This document shows, in pieces, positions 9,601 to 15,047 of a stretch of DNA of 23,432 nucleotides (position 1 is its first letter; each line of letters starts with the position of its first letter). The stretch lies in IMG/VR virus record IMGVR_UViG_3300031873_000725, positions 1-23,432 of that record; one strand, given 5' to 3'. The notes under the pieces were generated by a model. That model was not told the origin of the DNA, did no database searches, and was given only the letters and a program-made list of their open reading frames with translations. Both the position numbers and the translations under genes were made by a program. The DNA comes from a virus.

Positions 9601-10098
9601 GTACGCGTACTCTCCTTTATAGTCATTTGCGATAGCCTTGCACATCTCTTCATGGCACACCGTAAAGACGGCTGCCTTCATAGCGTAGTTTACACGTTGT
9701 TCTTCTAGCTTACCTGCAATGTCCCTAGGAATAAAATCGAGCTTATGGAGCTCGATTAACTCACCTAGACTCTCAGACAGAGTTTTTTGGGTAATTACGG
9801 AGTAAAGTTCAATGGGATTGTTGGTGTGGTATCCACATCCAAAGCAATAACAAAAACACTCGTCTGTATCTATTCCGAAAGAAGGGCTAGTCTCGTCGTG
9901 GTCAATTGTGGGGCATAAGGAAGTGACTTTAGAGCCTGAATGATAAGGCTCTAGAGTACTCTGAGCGTCTTTTATTATTTTGACCCAGGTCTCAGCCGGA
10001 AGATGACGCCAAATTTTTCGCTTTATTTCAGGTGTTAAGCCCCTTGATGGGTCCAATACACTCGACCCCGCCGAGGACTTTTTCTTGTTCTTGGTCAT
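6580..10098 (-). CDS. primase-helicase: CHC2 zinc finger, Toprim and C-terminal P-loop ATPase
   Basis: About 1172 residues from the ATG at 10096-10098, or 1175 from a GTG nine bases upstream. Numbered from the GTG: a CHC2-type primase zinc finger uses C65, H70, C88 and C91; a Toprim domain follows with E320 in LVEGEMDA and an acidic stretch YFVGDSP near 367-373. A C-terminal P-loop ATPase has Walker A GETSSGKSS at 763-771 and Walker B LLMVLDEAEAD at 811-821, followed by a segment with CAIGG and DFNRML that fits sensor positions. Together these fit a single-chain primase plus helicase-type motor. The ATPase is not a clear DnaB-type RecA fold and may be closer to the SF3/D5 or AAA+ type; a fold search would decide. 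The gene overlaps the nuclease gene by about 70 bases upstream and the polymerase gene by 83 bases downstream. The three likely act as one replication unit. Confidence 0.85.
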   Translation of the reverse strand: MTKNKKKSSAGSSVLDPSRGLTPEIKRKIWRHLPAETWVKIIKDAQSTLEPYHSGSKVTSLCPTIDHDETSPSFGIDTDECFCYCFGCGYHTNNPIELYSVITQKTLSESLGELIELHKLDFIPRDIAGKLEEQRVNYAMKAAVFTVCHEEMCKAIANDYKGEYAYVKPAVKWLTEERGIDIDILHMLPIGVYPTLANLSNKLSDKFLARVAAEQSQNINSIPNTPDVANAAVEYFSSMNRGGGDRDFLGSIVFPLACSVNNIGSFKFRKPISQGVKSFYVHDDPFDEYSGLFGLNWDYYKNCWGDKKDKRAVYLVEGEMDALSIMAHMAKTGNTSYPVLSVSGSSATSTLKNILKESSVSSLYFVGDSPNKGGDLKPSESGDKVVKRWIETMGDINSYVFTATAWAKLAPGDDPDSAVHRVGGDVVIDELFTNQKENFCPTSKWLYQCAYTELSEIGEDDYRRFIEKAAEYGQFLTNTLDRESFVANVVDDFPSIKAEPLKRGIAGLVKTEAGFIENCRLSLMEHLYVVGTESGADRKLLLLDKETQTVHRIKLDSVSAIARELAPIAGRLTEYVHDRVGYPPFVIDPSTEEGDGLLKVSDEKVRFYMNEAVLDLAKGMPDIHETKLFRQGYHRIHVTESDIREYIVCGERIIKILREASGTVYKKLDGPRDQGVLFDTGYLRDARVEDPWFPGGISVEKLNEHKDTNLVDVFDKIEALFSTGFYFKNNNTVPPMLAAQTIYYAINNAFKRQNIMYVTGETSSGKSSLAGVFSKISSHKSIRLIYMAQGHMGFTEASVSRLADGCRLLMVLDEAEADEGSSKSSAVKAVQETFRGVVNGDGSTRVRASMTSQGVITNDIFCPVIFCAIGGVEKAQDFNRMLIVETQKQAGRDSAINIVEKAFGKEYAWKLAQDLALGLYPHIPAILQAYEDITLEFPNFKTYTGVVMEYRYASSLFPVLAIMKYLKKDWIGFLKNYVEDNADNISRAANITESETLVSAMMHNPVVVVPSDNKDDRQIRRASIAQLLSNPALRERINTASCGIYFDEEKNLLLVLLDQALTELLPGLYTRQGMKSQQLRQSLMRSNIALTTEEMLESGIIPRSYIVLGHGVKPHNVVVLKAKSWMQDNGKVSTIPQPPTKGVITDDGDERTDVEKTQEESKSLGGGESFSA

Positions 10099-10921
10099 TA
10101 GTAGCACCGTTTACGTGAGTGGCAAATTCGGGACATAGCGCATAGTAGTCACACCAGCTACATAATACTCCCGTTTGCGTGTTATCCAGTTTAGACCCGT
10201 CGATAGTTTCAGTCGCGTCCAACATGAACTGTACGACTTTGTCCATAAGGACGTCAAGTCGGGATAAATCCATATCGGCACCGTTCTCAACCTGTTTATC
10301 TTGCACCCAATGTATTGCGGGTATCATACGCATAACATGTGGATAATTAGACTTAACTAAAAAGGCATAGAAGTCTAACTGATTTGCGTAATGGGCTATG
10401 CCTTTATTCTTTCCTGTTTTGTGGTCTATTATGATGGCTGTTGGTTTATCGAGGTAGATTAAACCAACATCTATTACACCACGTAAGAGGATGGTGTTCG
10501 TTGACCCCCACTTCTCAAAGAATGGTTTCTTGTCGCCGCTAAATCCAGCAGCTATCTTCTTTTCTGTTAGAAGTTCATGACGGTCACCCTGCCCTCGAAA
10601 GGCGTTAAAGGTCGAGATGAACTTCTCCGCAGCAGGACGTGATGCTTCAAGTGACTCTATTTCACGTGTCACCAACTTATTTTCTCGTGTGACAAACTGG
10701 ATGGCCGATTCCATTTTATGCCCAAGCACCAGCATCTCTAAAAGCTTGTGTACGGCCTTACCAACACGAGAATCAAAGTTGTCAGTCAGCTTTAACGCGG
10801 CCTTGTCGGGCTTGTTGACGTATCCGTATTTAAATTTGAGAGGACATTGCTTGACTGCTTCAACTTTGCTTAGTGACCACGGAGCATGCTGCAACAAAAA
10901 TGGTGTTAGGTCTTTTGGCAT
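10028..10921 (-). CDS. Cas4/RecB-like PD-(D/E)XK nuclease with Fe-S type cysteines
   Basis: 297 residues. An N-terminal Cys (C26, in KQCPLKF) and a C-terminal C254-x2-C257-x5-C263 (CSWCDYYALC) give the four-Cys arrangement used by Cas4, AddB and related nucleases to hold an Fe-S cluster. Catalytic features are H58 (GKAVHKL), D151 (RGVIDVG), D166-x-K168 (IIIDHKTGK) and Q181 (YANQLDFYAFL), in the normal RecB-family order. Such enzymes process DNA ends in replication or recombination. No cas1 or cas2 gene is in the window, so a role in phage DNA metabolism is more likely than CRISPR adaptation. The ATG at 10921 has AAAAGGTG just upstream. The gene follows a terminator at 10940-10977 and overlaps the start of the primase gene by about 70 bases. 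Confidence 0.85.
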   Translation of the reverse strand: MPKDLTPFLLQHAPWSLSKVEAVKQCPLKFKYGYVNKPDKAALKLTDNFDSRVGKAVHKLLEMLVLGHKMESAIQFVTRENKLVTREIESLEASRPAAEKFISTFNAFRGQGDRHELLTEKKIAAGFSGDKKPFFEKWGSTNTILLRGVIDVGLIYLDKPTAIIIDHKTGKNKGIAHYANQLDFYAFLVKSNYPHVMRMIPAIHWVQDKQVENGADMDLSRLDVLMDKVVQFMLDATETIDGSKLDNTQTGVLCSWCDYYALCPEFATHVNGATNDQEQEKVLGGVECIGPIKGLNT

Positions 10922-10939
10922 TGTGCACCTTTTAGCGAG

Positions 10940-10977
10940 AAAAAAGGGGAAAGCCTCTACGCCTTAAGCGTAGAGGC
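10940..10977 (-). terminator. intrinsic terminator between the ssDNA-binding-like gene and the replication genes
   Basis: Bases 10953-10977 form a perfect 10-bp stem (GCCTCTACGC with GCGTAGAGGC) and a 5-base loop. On the - strand it is followed by TTTCCCCTTTTTT (10940-10952), a T-rich tail interrupted by four C. It lies just after the stop of the 10999-12051 gene and about 20-30 bases before the start of the nuclease gene, so it should reduce transcription into the nuclease-primase-polymerase genes. Confidence 0.75.
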
Positions 10978-10998
10978 AATCCCACATAAACTACCGTC

Positions 10999-12051
10999 TT
11001 ACGGCTTCATGTTTCCGAAGTCACCCATGTTTTCGTCTGTAACTGTAGTTGGAGCATTGGGGTCAGGCGCAGTGGTCGCAGCGAGAGCAGGAGTGGAGTT
11101 GCTACCTTTTTGGGAATACTGGCGGGCCACACGAGGATAGAAGTAATCACGCTCTGCGACGGTGCACATTACGTCACAGAATTTCTGTAGGTCTTTGTCC
11201 ACTACTTCATCCGTGGGAGCGGCTTTGATAATGAACCACCGTTTGTCATTACCTTTGGTTTGAACTTCAGCTTCAAACTTGTACCACCGTGCCCAAGGTA
11301 CAGTGCCCCTCTTAGCAAACTTGACGAGCTGTGTACCAGCCGGTGTGGACGTGCGTTGGAATCGCAACATCGCAATTTCGTACGAGTCCTTGATGAGAAG
11401 GATGGCAGTGACGGTGTTACCGCAACGACTTGGTTTGTTGTCACGCCACGGGAGGTATGGGCACTGTTCACATGCGCCATAGTGGTCTCCCATATGGCGG
11501 TCTAGGGACGTGCACTCGGGTGTGTTTGGTCCCTTGGCGTCGTCGCCGCGTTGCTCCCACATCTGGCGTCCTTCCCAGATAAGAAGAGGTGTGGCAAGAA
11601 ACGACTTGCCTATCTTCTCCACACTGGAAAGATAGTAGTGACCGGACACGGAATCTTCAGGGCGATTTTGGTCGTTACCAGTTCCTTGATTGAGACGAAT
11701 CTCAAGGAAATCTGTTTGCCCGCTATCGGTAACAACTCCCTTCTTCTGCGGATTCATCTTAGCGATGATTGCGAAGAGTTTGTCTTGCATCTCTTCAGGA
11801 AGAGACCATAAAGTCTTGTCGACAACTTCGCTACTTACGTTCTCAGCCTCGATGCGCAAGAGCGGCTTACCGTAGCGCTCTACGAACGCAGGAATGTGCG
11901 CATACGCATCGATTATGCTGTGCCCAGTTGTAGCGATAGCTTCAGGCACTATTTTCTCGATGGCAGCGGGGACAGGGGTCTCTTCAGTCTTCGGCATCTC
12001 TTTCTCCTCGTTAGTTGTGTTTGTCTGGGATGGTTTGGACAGTTTTGCCAT
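10999..12051 (-). CDS. zinc-binding protein, possible single-stranded DNA-binding protein
   Basis: 350 residues from ATG 12049-12051, which has GGAGA nine bases upstream; the open frame extends further upstream to 12174, but that would run into the sigma factor gene. A further ATG at 11997 has GAGGAG at good spacing and is an alternative. A cluster of C180, H190, C194, C197 and C210 looks like a zinc site. After it comes a beta-rich region (TAILLIKD, RWFIIKA), then a low-complexity Ala/Pro/Thr tail ending in an acidic segment. A single zinc-stabilised OB-like core, an abundant-protein style terminator after the gene, and its place as first gene of the replication block fit a phage ssDNA-binding protein. 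The acidic end is not a classic SSB tip. The functional call is inference. Confidence 0.5.
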   Translation of the reverse strand: MAKLSKPSQTNTTNEEKEMPKTEETPVPAAIEKIVPEAIATTGHSIIDAYAHIPAFVERYGKPLLRIEAENVSSEVVDKTLWSLPEEMQDKLFAIIAKMNPQKKGVVTDSGQTDFLEIRLNQGTGNDQNRPEDSVSGHYYLSSVEKIGKSFLATPLLIWEGRQMWEQRGDDAKGPNTPECTSLDRHMGDHYGACEQCPYLPWRDNKPSRCGNTVTAILLIKDSYEIAMLRFQRTSTPAGTQLVKFAKRGTVPWARWYKFEAEVQTKGNDKRWFIIKAAPTDEVVDKDLQKFCDVMCTVAERDYFYPRVARQYSQKGSNSTPALAATTAPDPNAPTTVTDENMGDFGNMKP

Positions 12052-12148
12052 TTTTGTCTTCTCCGGTGAAAAGGGGTTAAAGGTTAACGCTCGGTCGTTG
12101 CGTTGTCTACTTCTTTCGATTACCCTTTTAGTACAGGAGGTGAGGTAA
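12052..12148. promoter_or_regulatory. divergent intergenic region between the replication block and the sigma factor gene
   Basis: This 97-base gap separates two outward-facing start codons and should hold promoters for both directions. The best - strand candidate is TAGACA, a 17-base spacer, then TAACCT; the -10 half matches poorly. No convincing + strand sigma-70 box was found. A GTTAAC palindrome lies in the left half. The exact promoters cannot be fixed by eye. Confidence 0.4.
12135..12143 (+). promoter_or_regulatory. perfect Shine-Dalgarno site of the sigma factor gene
   Basis: AGGAGGTGA is a full-length match to the 16S rRNA anti-Shine-Dalgarno and lies 5 bases before the ATG at 12149. 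It is the strongest ribosome-binding site in the window and fixes the sigma factor start. Confidence 0.85.
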
Positions 12149-13189
12149 ATGGATAATTTCTTTGAGAGTCGCACATTTAGGAGTTATTACGACGATGTGG
12201 GTAAGCATAAGGTACTCACACCAGCTAGAGAATATGAACTTCTTTTACGCTACAAAAGCTGTCCTAAATGTGCCAAGCGCTTACCCCACCTTACAAAAGT
12301 TAATAACTGCCCTGATTGTGGTGCGTCTACCCCAAAACGTATAACAAGTAAAGCCATCACTTGTACCGAATGTAGCGCCCGTTTTGATGCTTTTGCGCCA
12401 CCAGTTTACTGCGTATATTGCGGGTCTCCCAGAGACTCTGTGGCACGAGAAGAACTTATAGTTTCCAACTTACGCTTTGTAGTTACATCGGCTAAAAAGC
12501 TCGCCAAATCGGCAGAAGTCATACAGAAATTAATTTCTGCAGGCAATGTTGGGTTGCTAGTGGCGCTAGATAAATTTGATATGGCCCGCGACACACGGTT
12601 CTTAACGTACGCGTCCTGGTGGATACGCAAAGAAATGTTGGACGAGTTACACGCAAGTGGGATTGTTCACGTACCATCGCACAAACAAAAAGCAGTTAAG
12701 AAAAGTCAAAAACTAGGGTCGTATGAGTGTATCCATTGTGGTGTGCGAACAGATAACCCATTACGCACATTACAACCTAAATGTGTTAAGCTAGGAAGAA
12801 AGCGAAGACCCCACGATTTTAACGCCGTTAACGCCGAAGAGATTACGACGATGTCTTCTATTGTGCCACTAGAAGAAGCGATGAACCGACCAGGGCCAGA
12901 TGAGAACCTTGAAGACCTTACGATTAGTAACGATAACGCCATTCTACTCCGTAAGGTGCTCAATGACATGCCCATACGAGCTCGTGACCGGTTCATCCTT
13001 CTCCAGTATTACAATATTGCTCAGGACGAGCGAAAGACTGAACCGAAAACTCTTCCTCAGCTAGCAGCTGTAACAGGTGTGACCGTAGAACGGGTACGAC
13101 AAGTTAAGCTGGTAGTTTTGAAAAATTTACGGCGTCAATTAGTGGACAAAAGTCCGGTGGGGGTAGACGTGGTGGTAGTGAGCGTTTAG
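12149..13189 (+). CDS. sigma-70 family RNA polymerase sigma factor with inserted zinc modules
   Basis: 346 residues. A region 1.2-like segment (residues 9-36) is followed by two CxxC-CxxC zinc ribbons (C38/C41/C54/C57 and C72/C75/C88/C91). Region 2 runs from about 97 to 168, with DKFDMARDTRFLTYASWWIR closely matching the 2.3-2.4 core of primary sigma factors. A region 3 start (HVPSHKQK, 174-181) follows, then a third Cys group (C194, C197, C212). Region 4 ends the protein, with a helix-turn-helix TLPQLAAVTGVTVERVRQVK at 301-320. It should direct RNA polymerase, host or phage, to phage promoters. Zinc ribbons at these positions are not part of normal sigma factors. It has a perfect Shine-Dalgarno site, stands alone on its strand, and its stop overlaps that of the convergent ParB-like gene by 4 bases. 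Confidence 0.92.
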   Translation: MDNFFESRTFRSYYDDVGKHKVLTPAREYELLLRYKSCPKCAKRLPHLTKVNNCPDCGASTPKRITSKAITCTECSARFDAFAPPVYCVYCGSPRDSVAREELIVSNLRFVVTSAKKLAKSAEVIQKLISAGNVGLLVALDKFDMARDTRFLTYASWWIRKEMLDELHASGIVHVPSHKQKAVKKSQKLGSYECIHCGVRTDNPLRTLQPKCVKLGRKRRPHDFNAVNAEEITTMSSIVPLEEAMNRPGPDENLEDLTISNDNAILLRKVLNDMPIRARDRFILLQYYNIAQDERKTEPKTLPQLAAVTGVTVERVRQVKLVVLKNLRRQLVDKSPVGVDVVVVSV

Positions 13190-14196
13190 AACGTGTCGCG
13201 AAGACCGCTCAGGCGCTCCATACCAATGATGATGCCTTTGTAGTAATTCACACGGTCTTTGGTGTTGGCGGACTCAACCAACTCGTTGGCCTCTAGGAAG
13301 TACGCTCGGGCTTCTTTCTGAGAGACCAGTTTGAGAGACAGGTTTGCGTAGTCTTTGAGCTTGGGCTTGTTCTTGGTCGGACGCCCTGCCTTCTTCTTGT
13401 CTTTCTTCGTTCCGGCTGCCTTTGCTTTCTCAGCCTTTTTGTCCAAGTAGATGACGATAGCGTTCTCGGTATCTTCTGGTGTCCAGTCGTTGTCCACCGT
13501 GGCTTCAAAGACTTTGTCGTAGAACTTGATATCTTCTTCGTTGAAGACACGCAGCAGCGAGCGCAGGTGCGCAAACTTCAATTTTTCAGAGCGGGCATAT
13601 TTGATGGCTTCTGGCGGCAGCTTCAGAATGTTGAGGTGCTGAGAAACAAAAGCCTCACTCTTGCTACAAGACGCTGCGATGTTCTTGTTCTTCTTACCCG
13701 AGTCGACGAGATACTGGAATGACTCTGCAATCTCGATTGGGTTGTGTCCTTCCCGCGCGAGGTTAGTTAGCATCGAAGTCAGGTAAGCGTCTACGTCGTT
13801 GTCGTCATCCGTGAAAGTGACGAGTGCGTCTTTGACGCCTGCTTCAAGCATAGCGGCGTAACGGCGCCGACCATCAACGAGCAGAACTTTGCTGGGGTCT
13901 GTGGGGTCGATACGCACGAGGAGAGCGACCTTCTGGCCCACAGTTATGATGGACTGCACGAGACCCTTAATATCCCCAACCTTGTCTCGGTTATAGCGGT
14001 CAGGAAACGTGATGTCCTTCAAAGGAATACGCAGATTCTTTGGAATTTCGACTTTGGTTACCGACTTCTTTTCGGTCGAAGTCTTCGCGGTTTTCTTTCC
14101 TTTCTTCTCAGTCACAGGTTCTTTTTCTTCTACTACGTCGAGTGTCTCGTCGTTATCGTCGGGCGCAACCAGGTCTTGAGGGTCTGTTTCAAACAT
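13186..14196 (-). CDS. ParB/Srx-fold protein with helix-turn-helix
   Basis: 336 residues. After a Lys/Glu-rich leader (1-50) comes a ParB N-terminal domain, with IPLKDITFPDRYNR, DGRRRYAAMLEAG (the counterpart of the GERRxRA box) and a NLAREGHNPIEIAESF segment. A helix-turn-helix (KNIAASCSKSEAFVSQHL) follows. A Lys-rich linker and a helical C-terminal part finish the protein. ParB proteins bind centromere-like DNA and many are CTP switches; phage ParB-like proteins also include nucleases and regulators. No ParA gene is visible, so plasmid-like partition is not shown. A Shine-Dalgarno AAGGA lies 8 bases before the ATG. It is the last gene of the second - strand block and overlaps the sigma factor stop by 4 bases. 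I saw no obvious parS-like palindrome nearby. Confidence 0.82.
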   Translation of the reverse strand: MFETDPQDLVAPDDNDETLDVVEEKEPVTEKKGKKTAKTSTEKKSVTKVEIPKNLRIPLKDITFPDRYNRDKVGDIKGLVQSIITVGQKVALLVRIDPTDPSKVLLVDGRRRYAAMLEAGVKDALVTFTDDDNDVDAYLTSMLTNLAREGHNPIEIAESFQYLVDSGKKNKNIAASCSKSEAFVSQHLNILKLPPEAIKYARSEKLKFAHLRSLLRVFNEEDIKFYDKVFEATVDNDWTPEDTENAIVIYLDKKAEKAKAAGTKKDKKKAGRPTKNKPKLKDYANLSLKLVSQKEARAYFLEANELVESANTKDRVNYYKGIIIGMERLSGLRDTF

Positions 14197-14225
14197 GTTC
14201 TGTTCCTTCTGGGTGTTTCTGGTTT

Positions 14226-14453
14226 TTATTCTGACAGCGCCGTTAGCTCTGCTAGAACTTCTGACTTATCAATCTGATGCATGACAAGCCTCTCAGGAGG
14301 AGTTCCTTCGAGGATGTCTCCGAGTAAATGGAACAGCTCGGTAGCGCAAAGGAGGAGACTCTTTTCTGAGTTGTACGCTACCATGTACAGTGCGCGTATA
14401 GTCCGCAGCGTCTTGTCTGGGTCAATCTGCTTGCGTCTAACGCCACTAGTCAT
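14226..14453 (-). CDS. small unknown protein, 75 residues
   Basis: The start ATG overlaps the TGA of the upstream 57-residue gene (ATGA), which indicates translational coupling, and GGAG lies 8 bases upstream. The protein has a basic N-terminus and a helical middle (residues 15-48, with SLLLCATELFHLLGDIL) but no recognisable domain and no convincing membrane segment. It lies 29 bases before the ParB-like gene on the same strand. Function unknown. Confidence 0.65.
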   Translation of the reverse strand: MTSGVRRKQIDPDKTLRTIRALYMVAYNSEKSLLLCATELFHLLGDILEGTPPERLVMHQIDKSEVLAELTALSE

Positions 14454-14623
14454 TCGAATGGCTCCGTGCCGTGCTCAGGGCACTTTAACAGTCCGCCGAC
14501 AGTATCAAGGTCTTCAACTATGCGGTGACACCAAGGGCAGCGTTGTTGCACAACGACGGTCTCAGCAGTCTCAGCAGTCTCAGCCGTCTTTTCGACCTTC
14601 TCCTCTACTCCAAGCTTTTCCAT
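14450..14623 (-). CDS. 57-residue zinc-ribbon protein
   Basis: The ATG at 14621-14623 follows the stop of the 138-residue gene by one base and has GGAGG seven bases upstream. The TGA at 14450-14452 overlaps the next start as ATGA. An acidic N-terminal half with three AET repeats precedes CPWC at residues 29-32 and CPEH at 48-51, a CxxC/CxxH pair that fits a small zinc ribbon. The tight spacing on both sides argues strongly that it is a real gene. The target is unknown; small zinc ribbons of this kind often bind protein or nucleic acid. Confidence 0.75.
   Translation of the reverse strand: MEKLGVEEKVEKTAETAETAETVVVQQRCPWCHRIVEDLDTVGGLLKCPEHGTEPFE
14559..14585. repeat. three tandem 9-base repeats
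   Basis: The unit [A/G]GTCTCAGC occurs three times in a row on the + strand (first copy with G). On the - strand it encodes Ala-Glu-Thr three times near the start of the 57-residue zinc-ribbon protein. The unit is a whole number of codons, so copy number could change without a frameshift. Confidence 0.8.
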
Positions 14624-14624
14624 G

Positions 14625-15041
14625 TCACGCCTCCGCAGAAGCCCTGCTGGCTTCCATCTCGGCCTTTGTGCGGCGTTTCTTCTTGGGGATTTCGCCTTCG
14701 GTTTCGGTTGTGGTCGCAGGCTTTGCCTCGTGCTTAATGCGGAACATGAGGTCTTCCACCAGGTACTTCACACGAGCCTTGCAGCCCCTGTTGCGCTTGC
14801 CATCGAGCTCGCACAAGTCGTCAAGTGCTTCAATGTCATACTCACCATCATCGTTCTTTACGAGGATGAGTACGTCCGGGAGAAGTTTGCTGTCGTAATT
14901 ACGGATGCTTTCCGTGAGCTCTTTCAGAGCCGATGTCTTTTCTTTGTCGCCATTTACGATTTCGCTGGCACGGTCGAGGCTAACGCTCGTCTCACTCTTG
15001 CGCCCACAGCGCCCGCACTTGGTCTCAATCTTTACGTCCAT
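14625..15041 (-). CDS. unknown 138-residue protein with CxxC motif and basic tail
   Basis: A CxxC pair (C9 and C12, in CGRCGRK) opens the protein, and two more Cys lie around residues 77-87 (LCELDGKRNRGCKAR), which could complete a zinc site. The middle is acidic and helical. The C-terminal 30 residues are rich in Lys, Arg, Ala and Thr (KKKRRTKAEME), which suggests nucleic-acid contact. The ATG at 15041 has GGAGGT eight bases upstream, placed in the last codons of the endolysin gene. The next gene starts one base after its stop. It is part of a small-gene run between endolysin and ParB-like protein. No family recognised. Confidence 0.7.
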   Translation of the reverse strand: MDVKIETKCGRCGRKSETSVSLDRASEIVNGDKEKTSALKELTESIRNYDSKLLPDVLILVKNDDGEYDIEALDDLCELDGKRNRGCKARVKYLVEDLMFRIKHEAKPATTTETEGEIPKKKRRTKAEMEASRASAEA

Positions 15042-15047
15042 GTCGAC

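Noticed and set aside
12052-12174. Upstream extension of the ssDNA-binding-like protein to 12174
   Set aside because: The extra 41 residues would overlap the sigma factor gene start and its perfect ribosome site, and are Ser/Arg/Lys-rich without pattern; the ATG at 12051 has its own GGAGA.
13141-13186. GGACAAAAGTCC as a terminator for the second - strand block
   Set aside because: The stem is only 4 bp and no T-tract follows on either strand.
14281-14898. + strand open frame of 205 codons
   Set aside because: Antisense to the ATGA-coupled small genes; Ser/Arg-rich shadow translation and no ribosome site.
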